Assembly (NCBI RefSeq): GCF_033473495.1
Contig: NC_088939.1
Location: 2,232,001-2,296,000, forward strand
Direction of reading: 5' to 3'
Length of the DNA stretch: 64,000 nucleotides
From: Cercospora beticola
Taxonomy: Eukaryota > Ascomycota > Dothideomycetes > Mycosphaerellales > Mycosphaerellaceae
Shown: positions 46,011 to 56,873 of the stretch, in pieces
Numbering within the stretch: position 1 is the first letter of the stretch
How the letters are laid out: the number at the start of each line of letters is the position of its first letter
Notes under the pieces: generated by a model
The model's database searches: none
Seen by the model: only the letters and a program-made list of their open reading frames with translations
What the model was told of the DNA's origin: nothing
Translations under genes and position numbers: made by a program

Positions 46011-47030
46011 GCTGTCCACACCTCACAGCGCACGGCGGTGGTGGTGGTGCTGTGGGGTGGTCGCTCGCGGTGCTACCGCAGTCGCAGGCCGATCTGACGA
46101 CAGATCTGGACGATGATGACTGCTTGCTTGCTGCTGATGCGCTGCGCTGCGGCCAGCAATCTCAGCTCCCCTCGGGCGGCCTGGTCGATCGTCTGGGCAA
46201 AGTATTCGTGATCCTCTGGGATGGCTCGCGCGCCTGGGGCACTCTAGTTCGCCTCGAGAGTTTTTGGGCCGGGATCGACGAGTGTATGGGTTTATTAGTA
46301 TTATTCCACTACGAACCCGTCAGACCAGCTGAATCGAATAGCGAGTCCTCGTCAATGTAATGATTGATTCTGCGCCGTGCCAGATGACAGCACGACAGCC
46401 GCTGGGCCTGCGTCTAGTCTGTACGCTGCTCTCCCTGTCACTGCGAGGCATGCTATATATAGCCTGGTGCGGAGCGCCTTCAAAGTTATTAAGGTCAATG
46501 CTGAGAAATGCACGGGTGGCACGGCGGGACCCTCGTTCTCTCTCTCCAGACGCGCTGCCAACGACCATCGCACGACAGACTGCGGTGCAATGAGAGCCTC
46601 ACCGCATTGCTCTTCTGCACTCACACTACCCTTCACTTCAGACCTACGCCTTGGAAGTGAATCAATCCCGCCAGCATCGTTCCGCTCGCTCTCCCAGCCT
46701 CGCGCGTCCAGCCCTGAAGAGGCGCCCAGGCCAACGTTTCAGATTCCCGCACCCAAAACATTCGCCTAAACCCATTCTGTAACTTGCCCGTCTCGAGCTC
46801 TCCACTTGCCCGGTGCTTCCAGCCAACGCTGCTGCCGTAGCTTGCTTCGACTGCAGATTCCTTCTGTCGTACTCTCGTCGGCTGGCTGCTGCTCCACTAC
46901 CACAGCGATCCTGCAGCATCCCACCACGGCCTCTCATCGTGGCGAGGACGGGAGCGAAGGGAACGAGAAACAATCATATACAACCGTGCTATCAGGAGCA
47001 GCGGTACCGCGGGATTTCAACGAGGTCGAT
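46011..47030. other. Divergent intergenic region
   Basis: About 1 kb between the starts of the SH3 adaptor (minus) and the DUF3253 gene (plus). CTATATATAG at 46450-46459 is a TATA-like palindrome. Open frames here begin at non-ATG codons and are not called; part of 46806-47030 is open in frame with DUF3253 and may be a 5' extension or leader. Confidence 0.4.
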
Positions 47031-47342
47031 ATGTCCGACGATGGAGCAGCTGACGATGACCATGTCGGAACCATCCTGAAACGGCGCCTGGAGGACTTCC
47101 TGCAGCAGAGGCATCCACCCAAGACCTTCTGCCCTTCAGAAGTCGCCAGAGCGCTGACTGCCGAAGAGCTACAACAACTGGGTTATGCCCAGTGGCGAGA
47201 TGCTATGCCCGCGGTCCGCGAAATCGCCTGGAACTTGCGACAAAATGGACAGTGTGAGATCCTGCAGAATGGTCAGTCGATTGACGACGTCGATCTAGAC
47301 GAGGTCCGCGGGCCCATTCGGATCCGACGTGTGGGAGATTGA
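47031..47342 (+). CDS. DUF3253 small protein
   Basis: 103 aa starting MSDDGAADDDHVG (47031). The frame is open upstream to 46806 in a low-complexity segment probably not translated. Residues 13-100 fit DUF3253: LKRRLEDFLQQRHPPKTF, CPSEVARALTAEEL, AQWRDAMPAVREIAWNLRQNG, then DLDEVRGPIRIRRV. In bacteria DUF3253 is a small winged-helix-like domain of unknown role, predicted to bind nucleic acid; short fungal members exist. No signal peptide. Convergent with the monooxygenase gene, with 314 bp between stops. Confidence 0.85.
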   Translation: MSDDGAADDDHVGTILKRRLEDFLQQRHPPKTFCPSEVARALTAEELQQLGYAQWRDAMPAVREIAWNLRQNGQCEILQNGQSIDDVDLDEVRGPIRIRRVGD

Positions 47343-47656
47343 GAAGCAGATCACTTCGGATGATGTATGCGTAGGCGTTGCACATGAGGTCTGTCTGCAA
47401 GGACTTTTTTACTCCGAAACATCAGCGGTGCATACACGTGGCTGCGTGCGCAACCGTTCCCACAAGAATAGACAACCGTTGTCTATTCTGGGATCATCTT
47501 GCTCTGATTAAGACATTCAACGTCACCGAACGATGCAGCGAGGATCCTATCCGCCAATCTATCATCGTCTAGATGTGCATGTCAAGACGGACGGAGACGA
47601 GTCTTCCGAGAGCAGACTGTATGCGATTGAGTATGCGCATCAACTCACGACACGCT
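47343..47656. other. Convergent intergenic region
   Basis: 314 bp between two stop codons. It contains an inverted repeat ATAGACAAC/GTTGTCTAT (47468-47476 and 47477-47485), a perfect 18-bp palindrome that could act in 3'-end formation of either gene. Confidence 0.45.
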
Positions 47657-49528
47657 CTAGCCGAGTTGCATTGCTGTTGGATCTAGTAATATCTCGTCGG
47701 TCGAGTCCTCGACCTCACTGGCGCTATGGTAGTTGACTCCATTGACGCCGCTTTCTGCAAAGCCAACTGTCTTGGAGGATGGCCTCCAAATCATTTTTGC
47801 AGCAGGATGGTCTTCGAAAGGCTCGTGCTGCCCAGAAGCTTCGTACAGATTCTCGCGATACGTCCCTCCAGCAACATGATAACCGTCCCAGAACAAACCT
47901 CGCTTCCGCAATTCAGGAACCAACAGCTCGATCACGTCCTCGAATGTCTGCGGCATCAGCGCATATGCCTGGACGTAGGATCAGTATGCATCCAGTCTTT
48001 GCATAAGCACAACTTACGATGTTGAAGCCATCGACGTCTCCTTCTTTGACCCAGCGCTCCATCTCATCAGCAACCTCTTGCGGTGTTCCCACGGAAGTGG
48101 CGCCCAATCCCCCAACCATGATATGCTCCGCAAGCGTCTTCTTAGTCCATTTGCCACCATTCACATCTGGCGCACTCTTCAACAGCCCCTCAATATAACT
48201 TCGAATAGCATTGCTTTCTACATATCGCAGCTCCTCATCGTCCCCATACGGCGCCATATCGACACCTGTCCACCCGCCAAACAAAGCCAGAGCCCCTTCA
48301 TACGAACCATACTGCAAGTAATCCCGATACTTCGCTTCAGCTTCAGCATGCGTCCGTCCTAGAACAGGACAAAATTTGGCCAAAAACTTGATCTTACTAG
48401 GATCCCTCCCTAGCTTCTCAGCTTGACCTCGAATATCGGCTATCGACTTCGCCACACTACTAGGTGCGTGTGCGCTGACGAATATGACTTCTGCATTCTT
48501 GGCCGCGAAGTTCTTCCCTGCGCGGCTCGTTCCCGCTTGTAAAATGACGGGTGTGCGTTGTGGCGAGGGCTGACAGAAATGTGGACCTGGCACGTCGAAG
48601 TATTTCCCTTTGTGGTTGATTTCTCGGACCAAGGAAGGGTCGGTATAGACTCCTGATGTGCGATCGAGTTTGACGCTGTCGGAGCGCCAGGAGGAGTTCC
48701 AGAGTTTGTAGACGACGTCCATGTATTCTTCGCAGATTGCATAGCGCTCGTCGTGTTCGGGCTGGGAGCCTCCGTTTGTGAGGTTTCGTGCTGCGGAGTC
48801 GAGGTAGCCTGTATACAGTGTCAATATGGCAATATGAACACTCTTTCGAGTTTCCTCGGAGAGTTGGACTCACCAGTCACAACATTCCACCCCACCCTCC
48901 CCTTTGTCAAATGATCCAACGTACTCAACCGTCTCGCCAAATGATATGGCTGTTCATAACTCGTCGAAACCGTCACTCCGAATCCAATACTTTTCGTAGC
49001 TGCCGCCATAGCTGGTACAACACTCAAAGGCTCATTCACAGGCCATTGTGCACCAGAACGGATAGCAGGTAAAAGATTCTGAGGTCCTCCATAGACATCG
49101 TAGCCTCCGAGGACATCGGCGATGAAGATTCCATGAAAATGGCCGCGTTCGAGAAGCTGGGCTAGAGAAGTCCAATGAGAGAGATCATTAAAATTGGAGG
49201 ATTGATCTAAAGGATGCCGCCAGAGACCTGGGGATTGGTGACCGGAACACATTTCGACGAAGGCGTTGAGGATGAGCTTCTTTCTACGAGCAGGAATAGG
49301 CTGAGACTCAGACGTGATGGTGGCGTGGTGTCGGCCATTGACTTGAGTGGATTCATGCTTCGTACCGTTTGCATGAGCGAAGTCCTTCGATTCGAACTGG
49401 ACTAATTTCGATAGCGGACTCTTCTTCGGTCGCAACTCTGACCATTGTGCTTGTCGTCGAGGTGGAGTTCCATTAGGTTGTGCATCATGACCGCTCCAGC
49501 CGTTTCTAACCACCCCATTAGCTGCCAT
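47657..49528 (-). CDS. FMN-dependent monooxygenase, NtaA/SnaA/DszA (luciferase-like) family
   Basis: Exons 49528..48874, 48808..48018, 47968..47657; 1758 nt, 585 aa; the ATG at 49528 is the first in frame (MAANGVVRN). Joins restore NVVTG-YLDSAARN and GFNI-AYALMPQTF. Class features: KLILNAFVEMCSGHQSPGLWRHP, HFHGIFIADVLGGYDVY, STLDHLTKGRVGWNVVTG, RTPVILQAGTSRAG and the C-terminal LFWDGYHVAGGTYREN. These enzymes use FMNH2 from a partner reductase to oxidise aminopolycarboxylates, sulfur heterocycles or other xenobiotics; the substrate here is unknown. An extra N-terminal segment of about 80 polar residues precedes the domain. Fungal copies are commonly regarded as of bacterial origin. Lies downstream of the GH28 gene on the same strand. 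Confidence 0.93.
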
Positions 49529-50010
49529 TTCGCTTTTCTTGAGCAACTTCAATTTGATATGGTCTCATTAGTTGTAGGTGTATATGTCGACAGAACAACC
49601 GGCGATGATATGCTCCACACTCGGCAACCATCGGCCCGAGCTCTCGCGATGGGCGCTCGCCCCGCGAGTAGCTGGGCATTGGATTGCCAGATAGCATATG
49701 TAATGTCATGCTGGCAGCTCTGAGAGATCAATGAATAAATAAGAAGTTCAATGCCATTTACACAGGAATACTCTGCACAGCGGAGCGTGCTACAGATGCA
49801 GAGCGATGGCCCGCTGCTGGTTGATTGGGCCATTGCCTGGGCTAGATTTGAATATATATGGTGGGGATATTGACCAATATAGCATCGATAGCCAGGTCAG
49901 GTCACTGACACCAGGTCAGGGCCTGAGTGTGATACATATCGTTCATTTGCAATTGCAAATTCGCCATCGACCATGCTTCCCACTCGTCGTGACGTCTCCA
50001 GGCTGACCTC
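49529..50010. promoter_or_regulatory. Promoter region of the monooxygenase gene
   Basis: 482 bp between GH28 stop and monooxygenase start (tandem, minus strand). It holds a direct repeat CCAGGTCAGG at 49892-49901 and 49911-49920 (19-bp spacing) with TCACTGACA between, a possible regulator site, and an ATATATAT patch near 49850-49857. Confidence 0.4.
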
Positions 50011-51462
50011 TTACTTTCTCGGATTCTCCCCGTACGGGACACCGGTGCACTCGAACCCAGTGGGGTTGATGACACTATCGCACAGATACTGAGAAGGCAA
50101 AGTGTTGTTGACAGTATCAATGATGCCTTCCATTCCTTCAATCGTGAAGCCTGTGCAAGGCGCAGCTTCACTGCATTGCATTTCTCCAATGACATCGCTC
50201 GTGGTAGTGCCAGACCAGTTCTTCAATGTCAAGTCTCTGATGTTGAATGGGGAAGTCCCACAGTTTCCACTGGCACCGTTGTAAGAGGTACACTGAGTGA
50301 TCGCAAAGATGCCGCTTGCATTCTTAAGCTTGAAGTCTTCGAAGGTCATGTTGGCGGCGTAACCTCTGCCACCGCCTCCTCCGTTTGGTGGGTAGCCGGT
50401 GCTGACTCCTGTCCATGTCTTAATGTAGACGCCGTAACGCATGTGGTTGATTGTGATGTTGCGTGCTGTGATGTTTTCGATCGTCTCATAACGGTCCTCG
50501 TACTGCCCGATGCTGCCGATGGCAACGCCAAGGCCAGTGTAGAAATCGCAGTCTTCGATGAGGATGTTGGTACTGTTGGCTTTGGCGCTGATTGAATCGT
50601 CGCCGTTGTCGACAGTGAACCGGCGGAAGGTAATGTTGTTCGCGTAAATGGTATCTGCTCCGTCGGTCTATGAGGTGTCAGTGTCATGAAACAAATCGTG
50701 GGGATGAGATCGCTCACGTTCAGAGATGAAAAGTCAAACCCGACTGCCTGCTTGGTGTCTGTGCTGTTGATGTAGATGTCCTCCAGCAGCACATTCTCGG
50801 AATGGATGATAGTCATTGTCCACTACGATTGATCAGCATGCAATTCGAGCACAAGGATCACGAAGAGACACACCATCTGGCTCTGCACAAATCGAATGCC
50901 CTGGAAGTAGCTGTCCTTGGTGCCAGTGATAGTGATACTGTGAGGCCGGCCGGGGTAATTGTTTGTACCATTGATGAAGTCGTACCACACTTGGCCATTA
51001 CCTGCAGTGCTACATTAGCACATATCTCTACGGGGCTGAGGACGCCCAGCACTTACCATCGAGCGTTCCATATCCGAAACCCTGCCAGTTCACATTTTCA
51101 CCTCCGAATGACCAAGCTGAGGACTGGTTCTGGTAGCCCACAGGCAAAGAGTTGTTCAGCCAGTACGGAATGTTTTGGTCCCAGAGCAGGGTCCCGTGAA
51201 GCTCGATATCAACGTTGCGAAGTCCGGTCGTCTTCATAACCGACTTGATGTGGTACGTCTCGTTCGTGAACACGACGCGGCCCCGCGCATCGCCTTCATT
51301 GTGGCCGCAATCCTCGAATGCCTTGATGATAGCGGGCGCTGAATCGTTCTGTCCTGCTGGCTTGACAACACATGTTGGCCCGGAGAGTTCGCCATAATGT
51401 GGGCTTGGGACAGATAGAGCTGGAAGGCTCTGGAGCAGAACTGCTGCCAATGTCAGCTTCAT
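50011..51462 (-). CDS. GH28 family exopolygalacturonase-like enzyme
   Basis: Exons 51462..51057, 51001..50874, 50822..50718, 50667..50011; 1296 nt, 431 aa. Signal peptide MKLTLAAVLLQSLPALSVPS, then a right-handed beta-helix. GH28 landmarks: NTDGADT (catalytic-site NTD, joined by splicing SSLN-TDGADT), DNGDDSIS (the DD pair), GVAIGSIGQY and YGVYIKTWTG (the substrate-binding RIK equivalent is YIK). GSIGQY and the short loops resemble fungal exopolygalacturonases (EC 3.2.1.67), which release galacturonate from pectin ends. The usual GHG is GLG here, so the family His is missing. Many NxS/T sites (NNS, NQS, NST) indicate secretion and glycosylation. Otherwise full length. Confidence 0.92.
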
Positions 51463-52491
51463 GACGGGCTTCTCGTGCCTGTACAACAAGAGCTCTGGGA
51501 CGACCTTCTAGCAAGGGCACAATGCAGAATGAAGCACATTTTGTACTCTGCTCGGCTGCAAGAGCTCAATTGAAGTGCCGTCATCTCATTTGGTGAAGGA
51601 CCCACGAACTTTGGAGAAGCGTCGGCATCGCGTGGTTTGACGATCTTTAGCCTGATCAGGCTGTTATGTTACGCTACCGCATGCTGTATAGCAAGCCGTC
51701 TCGATGCCAAACGGTGGGAAATTGTCGGTCTGCCCACTCCACTGGAGCACCATGCGGAGGTGCGCAAAGTTTTCGGGTTTTGATGGTTACAGCTCAGACG
51801 CCGGTCGTGACGTGGGATGATGAGTGTCGTCACTAGAGGGAGTTCTGCTATTCTGGCCCTATAGAGGTAGGGAGTGCACGCTCATCGGAACACAAGTGCT
51901 GAACTGGAATGGTGGAGCCGAGAAAGAGAACAGAAGCCCGTCTCGAGACCCCGCAAGTGCTGCTTCCTGGGACGTAGTCCGATGCTTCCTTGTGCCGGCT
52001 GGCAGCAATGACCGACAGCTTCTCCGACAAAGCTACGATTACAGACCGCGAAGCTTCATCATTTTTGAGAACAATACCAGAGCGTCTGTTGACTGTAGGC
52101 GATGTTGTTGCTGCTGCCAAGAAGGCTGCTGAGGCTGGACCATGCAGTGGGTATCGGCCGGGATATTTGTGGAAGAGTCGACCCAATCACACCCCTTGAC
52201 ATCCAGGAACATCATCAACTTCAGCGCTTGTGCAACACCGAAGGATTCGCTTGCACGACAGACCTTTCAGCTTTGGACATGGAACTGAGTATAGGCGAGG
52301 GCGGAGTGTCAGGAGCGCATTCTTCCCTTCACGGTAGGCGAGTCTTCTTCCATTCTCTTCATCAGCTATCACCAGTCTTGCTTGCACGAGGAGTAAAGGA
52401 TAGTGCGAAAGACATATCTGGAGACATGCGCCTTCTCCTGCACGCATAGCTGGACCTCAGGCCCATCCACCGAGCAAGTCACGACCTTACG
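51463..52491. other. Divergent intergenic region
   Basis: About 1 kb between the starts of the GH28 gene (minus) and the pepsin-like gene (plus). It is the likely site of both promoters and possibly of a 5' exon carrying the signal peptide of the latter. No other gene supported. Confidence 0.4.
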
Positions 52492-54216
52492 ATGACGACG
52501 AATATCACGATTCCCGCGCCCATCTCATGGACACCTTCAGCGTATTGGGACGGCAACGATGGTACTTGGAACAGCTTCATCGTTCAAGTAGGAACACCGC
52601 CGCAAGAGTTCAGAATCCTGCCTTCGACGGCAGATCAGGAAACATGGATACCGGTGTCGGAAGGATGTACAGCAGCTTCGCCAGATGATCCAGGTTACTG
52701 CGGTTTTTTGCGAGGAACACTACCGGTCAACGGCGTGAACAGTTCCGGCTTTGCAACGAATGAGACCAGCTCCTGGGAGCAGATAGGGAGTGGTATCTAC
52801 ACGCTCAATTCTCAGGAAGCGGAGCTCGGATATGGAGGCAATGGGCTCTATGGCTTCGACACCGTGGTATGGGGAAACTCTAGTGACGCGCCGAGCCTTG
52901 AGAGGCAGGTCGTAGCTGGTATTGCAGATCCCTCCTTCTGGCTAGGCATCGCTGGGATAGGCCCGAAGCCGATCAACTTTACAGAGTTCAATGATCCGAT
53001 TGACAGCTTTTTGAGCACGCTCGTCAACGACAACAAGATTGCGTCCTTATCATGGGCATACACCGCAGGAGCATCATATCGAGACCAAAGTCCGGCGTCC
53101 CTGACCCTGGGCGGATACGACAGGAACAGAATCCAAGGCAACGGAAAGTCATTCGACATGGACGCTGATAATTCTCGGCCTCTCCAAGTTGCTGTGACAG
53201 CTGTGACAGGGCAAAACACTCTGAATGGAACTATAACCCTTTGGGAGTCTGCAACCATGCACTTTATCGACTCTACTGTGCCTCACATCTGGGTGCCTGA
53301 AGATAGCATCGGGTTATGGACTTCTGCCTTTGGCTTGACCTACGATAACACAACAGACCTCTACGTGGTCAACGAGACAATACACGATCAGCTTCTGGAG
53401 CTCAACCCAACCATCACGTTCACCCTGGGTTCTAACACCGGCGCTACCGTCAGCGATTCGCAAACTATCAGACTGCCTTACGCAGCATTCGACCTCGAAG
53501 CGACCTATCCCTTCTACCAGAATGCCACGAGATACTTTCCCATCCGCCGTGCGGCCAATCATACGCAGTACACGATCGGCAGGACGTTCTTCCAAGAAGC
53601 GTACGTGATAGCAGATTTCGGACGCAACAACTTCACAGTTGCTCAAGCCAGCTTCGACAATCTGGACACGGAGAGCTTAGTGGCTATTGACAAGCCGCCT
53701 GCGAACAGCACTTCCTCATCTCAAAAAGAGCCGTCTTCGAGCGGTCTCGGCGGCGGCGCAATAGCTGGCATAGTCATCGGCGCAGTCGCTGGCTTAGCCA
53801 TAATCGGACTCCTACTCTGGTTCTTCGTCTTCCGCAAGAAGCGCGTCGAAACACCGGACGAAAACGTCGAAGACTCAGCATACCAAGCAGACCAGAAACC
53901 TCCGCTCCTCCAGCACGATTCCGAACTGCCGGCAGACAACACCGCTGTCAACGAAGCTTACGGCAGCAAAGTTATGATGTACCAGGAAATGGAAAGCCTG
54001 CCTGTGCACAGCGAAGTTCATGGCGATCCTGCGAGATGGGGCAAGAATGGCGTGCAAGAGTTGCACACTCCGCCAATCCCTGGCAATGCAGGTTATGGCA
54101 TGCAAGAACTCGGGGCACAAGCTGTTGGCCACGAGAGTGGATATCTAGCTGAGGCGCCTGGAAGTGAAGGCAGAAGAGCAGAGCTTCCTGCGAATGAACC
54201 TATTGATAGAAAGTAA
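52492..54216 (+). CDS. Membrane-anchored pepsin-like (A1) protein with lost catalytic motifs
   Basis: Single-exon 574 aa. Residues 20-395 have the pepsin fold layout: YWDGNDGTWNSFIVQVGTPPQEF (flap-strand start), GIADPSFWLGIAGIGP, SPASLTLGGYDRNR, YTIGRTFFQEAYVIADFGRNNF. But the two catalytic DTG/DSG triads are altered: the first site reads LPSTADQETWIPV (residues 44-56), the second FIDSTVPHIWVP (about 258-269). So it is probably not a protease. A Ser-rich stalk, one membrane helix (GGAIAGIVIGAVAGLAIIGL, about 417-445), a basic stop (RKKR) and a 120-residue cytosolic tail follow. No signal peptide is visible at the ATG; since the ectodomain has many N-glycosylation sites, an upstream exon encoding it is likely. 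Possible role: surface binding or sensing. Confidence 0.8.
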   Translation: MTTNITIPAPISWTPSAYWDGNDGTWNSFIVQVGTPPQEFRILPSTADQETWIPVSEGCTAASPDDPGYCGFLRGTLPVNGVNSSGFATNETSSWEQIGSGIYTLNSQEAELGYGGNGLYGFDTVVWGNSSDAPSLERQVVAGIADPSFWLGIAGIGPKPINFTEFNDPIDSFLSTLVNDNKIASLSWAYTAGASYRDQSPASLTLGGYDRNRIQGNGKSFDMDADNSRPLQVAVTAVTGQNTLNGTITLWESATMHFIDSTVPHIWVPEDSIGLWTSAFGLTYDNTTDLYVVNETIHDQLLELNPTITFTLGSNTGATVSDSQTIRLPYAAFDLEATYPFYQNATRYFPIRRAANHTQYTIGRTFFQEAYVIADFGRNNFTVAQASFDNLDTESLVAIDKPPANSTSSSQKEPSSSGLGGGAIAGIVIGAVAGLAIIGLLLWFFVFRKKRVETPDENVEDSAYQADQKPPLLQHDSELPADNTAVNEAYGSKVMMYQEMESLPVHSEVHGDPARWGKNGVQELHTPPIPGNAGYGMQELGAQAVGHESGYLAEAPGSEGRRAELPANEPIDRK

Positions 54217-54273
54217 TGATGACTTGGTATGCAGTACAAGACAATGAGACGGTTATTAGATGTACATATTTAC

Positions 54274-56341
54274 CTACCCCAATCCCAGACCCTCCTTTCC
54301 ATCGTACACGAACCCAACAATCTTTTTGCCTACCTTCCTCGGCGGTGGTATCACGACATGATCGCAGGACTCTTTTTCCTTCGCTGTGATGCTCAAAGCC
54401 AATTCGCGCACAACGCTCACCATCTCTCTCTGTCCGGCCATGAGCTCCCGGACTTGCGCAGATGTCGCTTCGATTCGTTTATCCAAAAGCACATCCGCTT
54501 CTGGCGTTCGCTTCTGTTCAGTCTGCCCGGCTGATAACGCACTCGTGAGCGCTTGCAACCTGTCGTTCGTTTCTCGTATCATGCCTTGCATGCCCTCGCT
54601 CATCAAAGGTGCTGGAGAAACCTGAGGCGGAGGAGGTTTCTCTCGCATACTCCTGATCGCGGCAGCATTCTGTTCCGTCACAGCCTGAATTTTACTCAGA
54701 TGTGATGACAATGCCGACATGAGAAATTTCGTGTCACCGGTGCCAGGACTCTGCGTCTGGAAGTAATTGCTTGTTCTCTCCAATGCACCATGCATACGAT
54801 CAAGCCGATCAGTCATGGGACTGAAGTCGATATCTTTCGATCCGCTTTGGACGCCAGGGCTTGCAGTCTTCTGGTGTTCGATGAAATCCTTGATCTGCTG
54901 GGTATTTTCTGCTGTTGCTTCTCGAATCGCGTCCATGTGTTCTGCCACGGGTCCAAAGTCGATATCGCCGCTGTTATGCTCCACGATCTCTTTCATTTCG
55001 ATTTGAGCTTGTAATATGCGGTCAAGTGTCTCGCCATTAGTTCTGCTTACTCGAAGAGAATCGTCCTTGTCGTCTCGCAGGATTTCAAGTATTGCGGTGG
55101 TGTGTAGATTCTGTTTCTCAATTGCTTCGTGAATCTTCTCCAATGTTTCCGAGATGGGTAGTAGATCCAGCTGATTTTTATAACGTGCCTCGGCGTCTGC
55201 ATTTGTCCGTTCCCCAAGAATCTTCTTGTTGATTGACGAGTTCTGTTCAATGGCCTGCTGCAAGGCTTCCAATTTCGTGGTCACTGGCGTGAAGTCGATG
55301 GCGGGTGGCTTCTCCACTGGTGACCGAACGCCATCTTTCCTCTGTGCAGCCGACTGGTCCAGTGTGCGGTTCACGCGATCTAGGTGCGCGGACAATTGAG
55401 ACAGATCTATGCGATCTTCGCGTCGTTTTCGTGAGACTTCCTCGAGTGCGTCCGTCAAGCGCTGCTCATGCTCAAATTGCTTCTTCGACATGCTTTCGAT
55501 GTTCTCGACATTCCTTGCGAGCAGGTCTGTCATCTTGCCAAAATGTACCGCCAGAGGGCTTGTGTCAAAGTACCCTTGGCCATTCTGCGAGCTGCCCGCT
55601 TGTGATTGTACAAGCTTGTCAATGCTGTCGGTGCTGCGTTCCATCATTTGGGTTACTCTATCCAGTCGGGCATCAATGTCCCCTGGCCGACTGTCCTGCT
55701 CTTTCCGATGTCTAACTGATCGTTGTCGAAGGGGCGGACTCGACGGAGCACTTCCTCCAAGCATGTTCCCTTGCGCATCCTGCAGTGGTATGATTCCTTG
55801 CGCTGCTCCGCCCAGACCACTCGATACACTGTCTGACAGGGCGATATACATCCACCTGCTCCTCAAATGCTCAAAGGCCGGATGTATCCATGTCTGCGAT
55901 AGCATGTCGGGGTTGTTCAGTGTGAAGAGCTGCGGACTTGGCCGTGACACAGCAGGGAAGTTGGCTTGCACGAGTAGCCACCATTCGTTCGCAGTCGGCG
56001 CGGAGGCGAAGGTGAGTAGGTAACATGATTCGGAGTCATCGTCCTGGTCGTGGGGGCCTCGTCAGTATGCTTCCCGCAGTCCATGTGCGCTGTCTCACCT
56101 TGCGCGCATATGCGTAGAACAGGCCACCATCGCCGCCTTTGCTGATCTGTGGCACATGCGGCTGCGAAGCTGGTCGCGATACTCCTGGTGGTCGTTCAAG
56201 GCCTTGGTCCTGCACACCGTCCTCCATGATGGCTCCAAACCCTTCTTCTGCGACCTTCTTCATGTGGCCATTCGTCTTCAAATTACCGGTCGTCCTCCTA
56301 CGCTTCGGTGTCAACCAGGAGAGTTTGTCTCGTTCAGGCAT
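54274..56341 (-). CDS. Coiled-coil protein with a repeated IDF-P-LD motif and PH-like N-terminus
   Basis: Exons 56341..56099 and 56043..54274, joined in phase 0 across a 55-nt GTGAGA...ACCAG intron; 670 aa. The N-terminus is basic (KRRRTTGNLK); residues 70-130 (GGLFYAYARK-DDDDSESCYLLTFASAP, NEWWLLVQANF) look like the last strands and helix of a PH-type domain. The remainder is helical with at least seven spaced copies of a motif of form (I/L)D(F/L)xP(hyd)xxx(L/M)(D/E)x(hyd)xxA(hyd)E(K/Q)N. The C-terminus is short and basic (PPPRKVGKKIVGFVYDG). No enzyme domain. It is probably a scaffold of long parallel helices. Convergent with the pepsin-like gene (57 bp between stops). Confidence 0.75.
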
Positions 56342-56873
56342 ATTTCTATGGGACCGCGGTTGAGCAGCAATGTCAGTGCGCACGATGCGATGCTGTTTTG
56401 ATGGTTACGAGGCGTCATGACCAAGGAAAAGAACACAAAAGCGACAGGCGGCCTACCTCTCAGTGCCTACTGCCACAGCGTCTGATGGCATCGTGATGTG
56501 GACGAATGGGGGATGAGGATGGAGACTCTGATGGATGCAAGCAGGGAATGGGAAACGCAGAGTGACGTTGTGTTTACTCGACCCCTGCCAGTTACGGATC
56601 TATACACGCACCTACCATAGAACATGCCCACTTGGCACTGTAGCAATGCACTGCTTGTATAGATGGTGTCGCAATGGCTAGATAACTGGATTGCTACAGA
56701 AATTGCAATAATTGTACGATCAACTCTGGTCACTTCGCCAAGTTCTCATGCCATGGCTCCTAGCCAAAGCAAGTGCATGCACGGGACCGCGAGGCCTAGA
56801 AAGCAATGCCTGGCAAGAATCTTTTTCGCGACTGGAGTATTTGTGCTACGAGCGAGAATAATCCTCATGACTC
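56342..56873. other. Intergenic region
   Basis: 5' flank of the coiled-coil gene (minus) and 3' flank of the HeLo gene (minus). No gene supported. Confidence 0.5.

Noticed and set aside
46377..46769. 130-codon plus-strand frame before DUF3253
   Set aside because: Begins at GTG and ends before the next gene; no recognisable domain.
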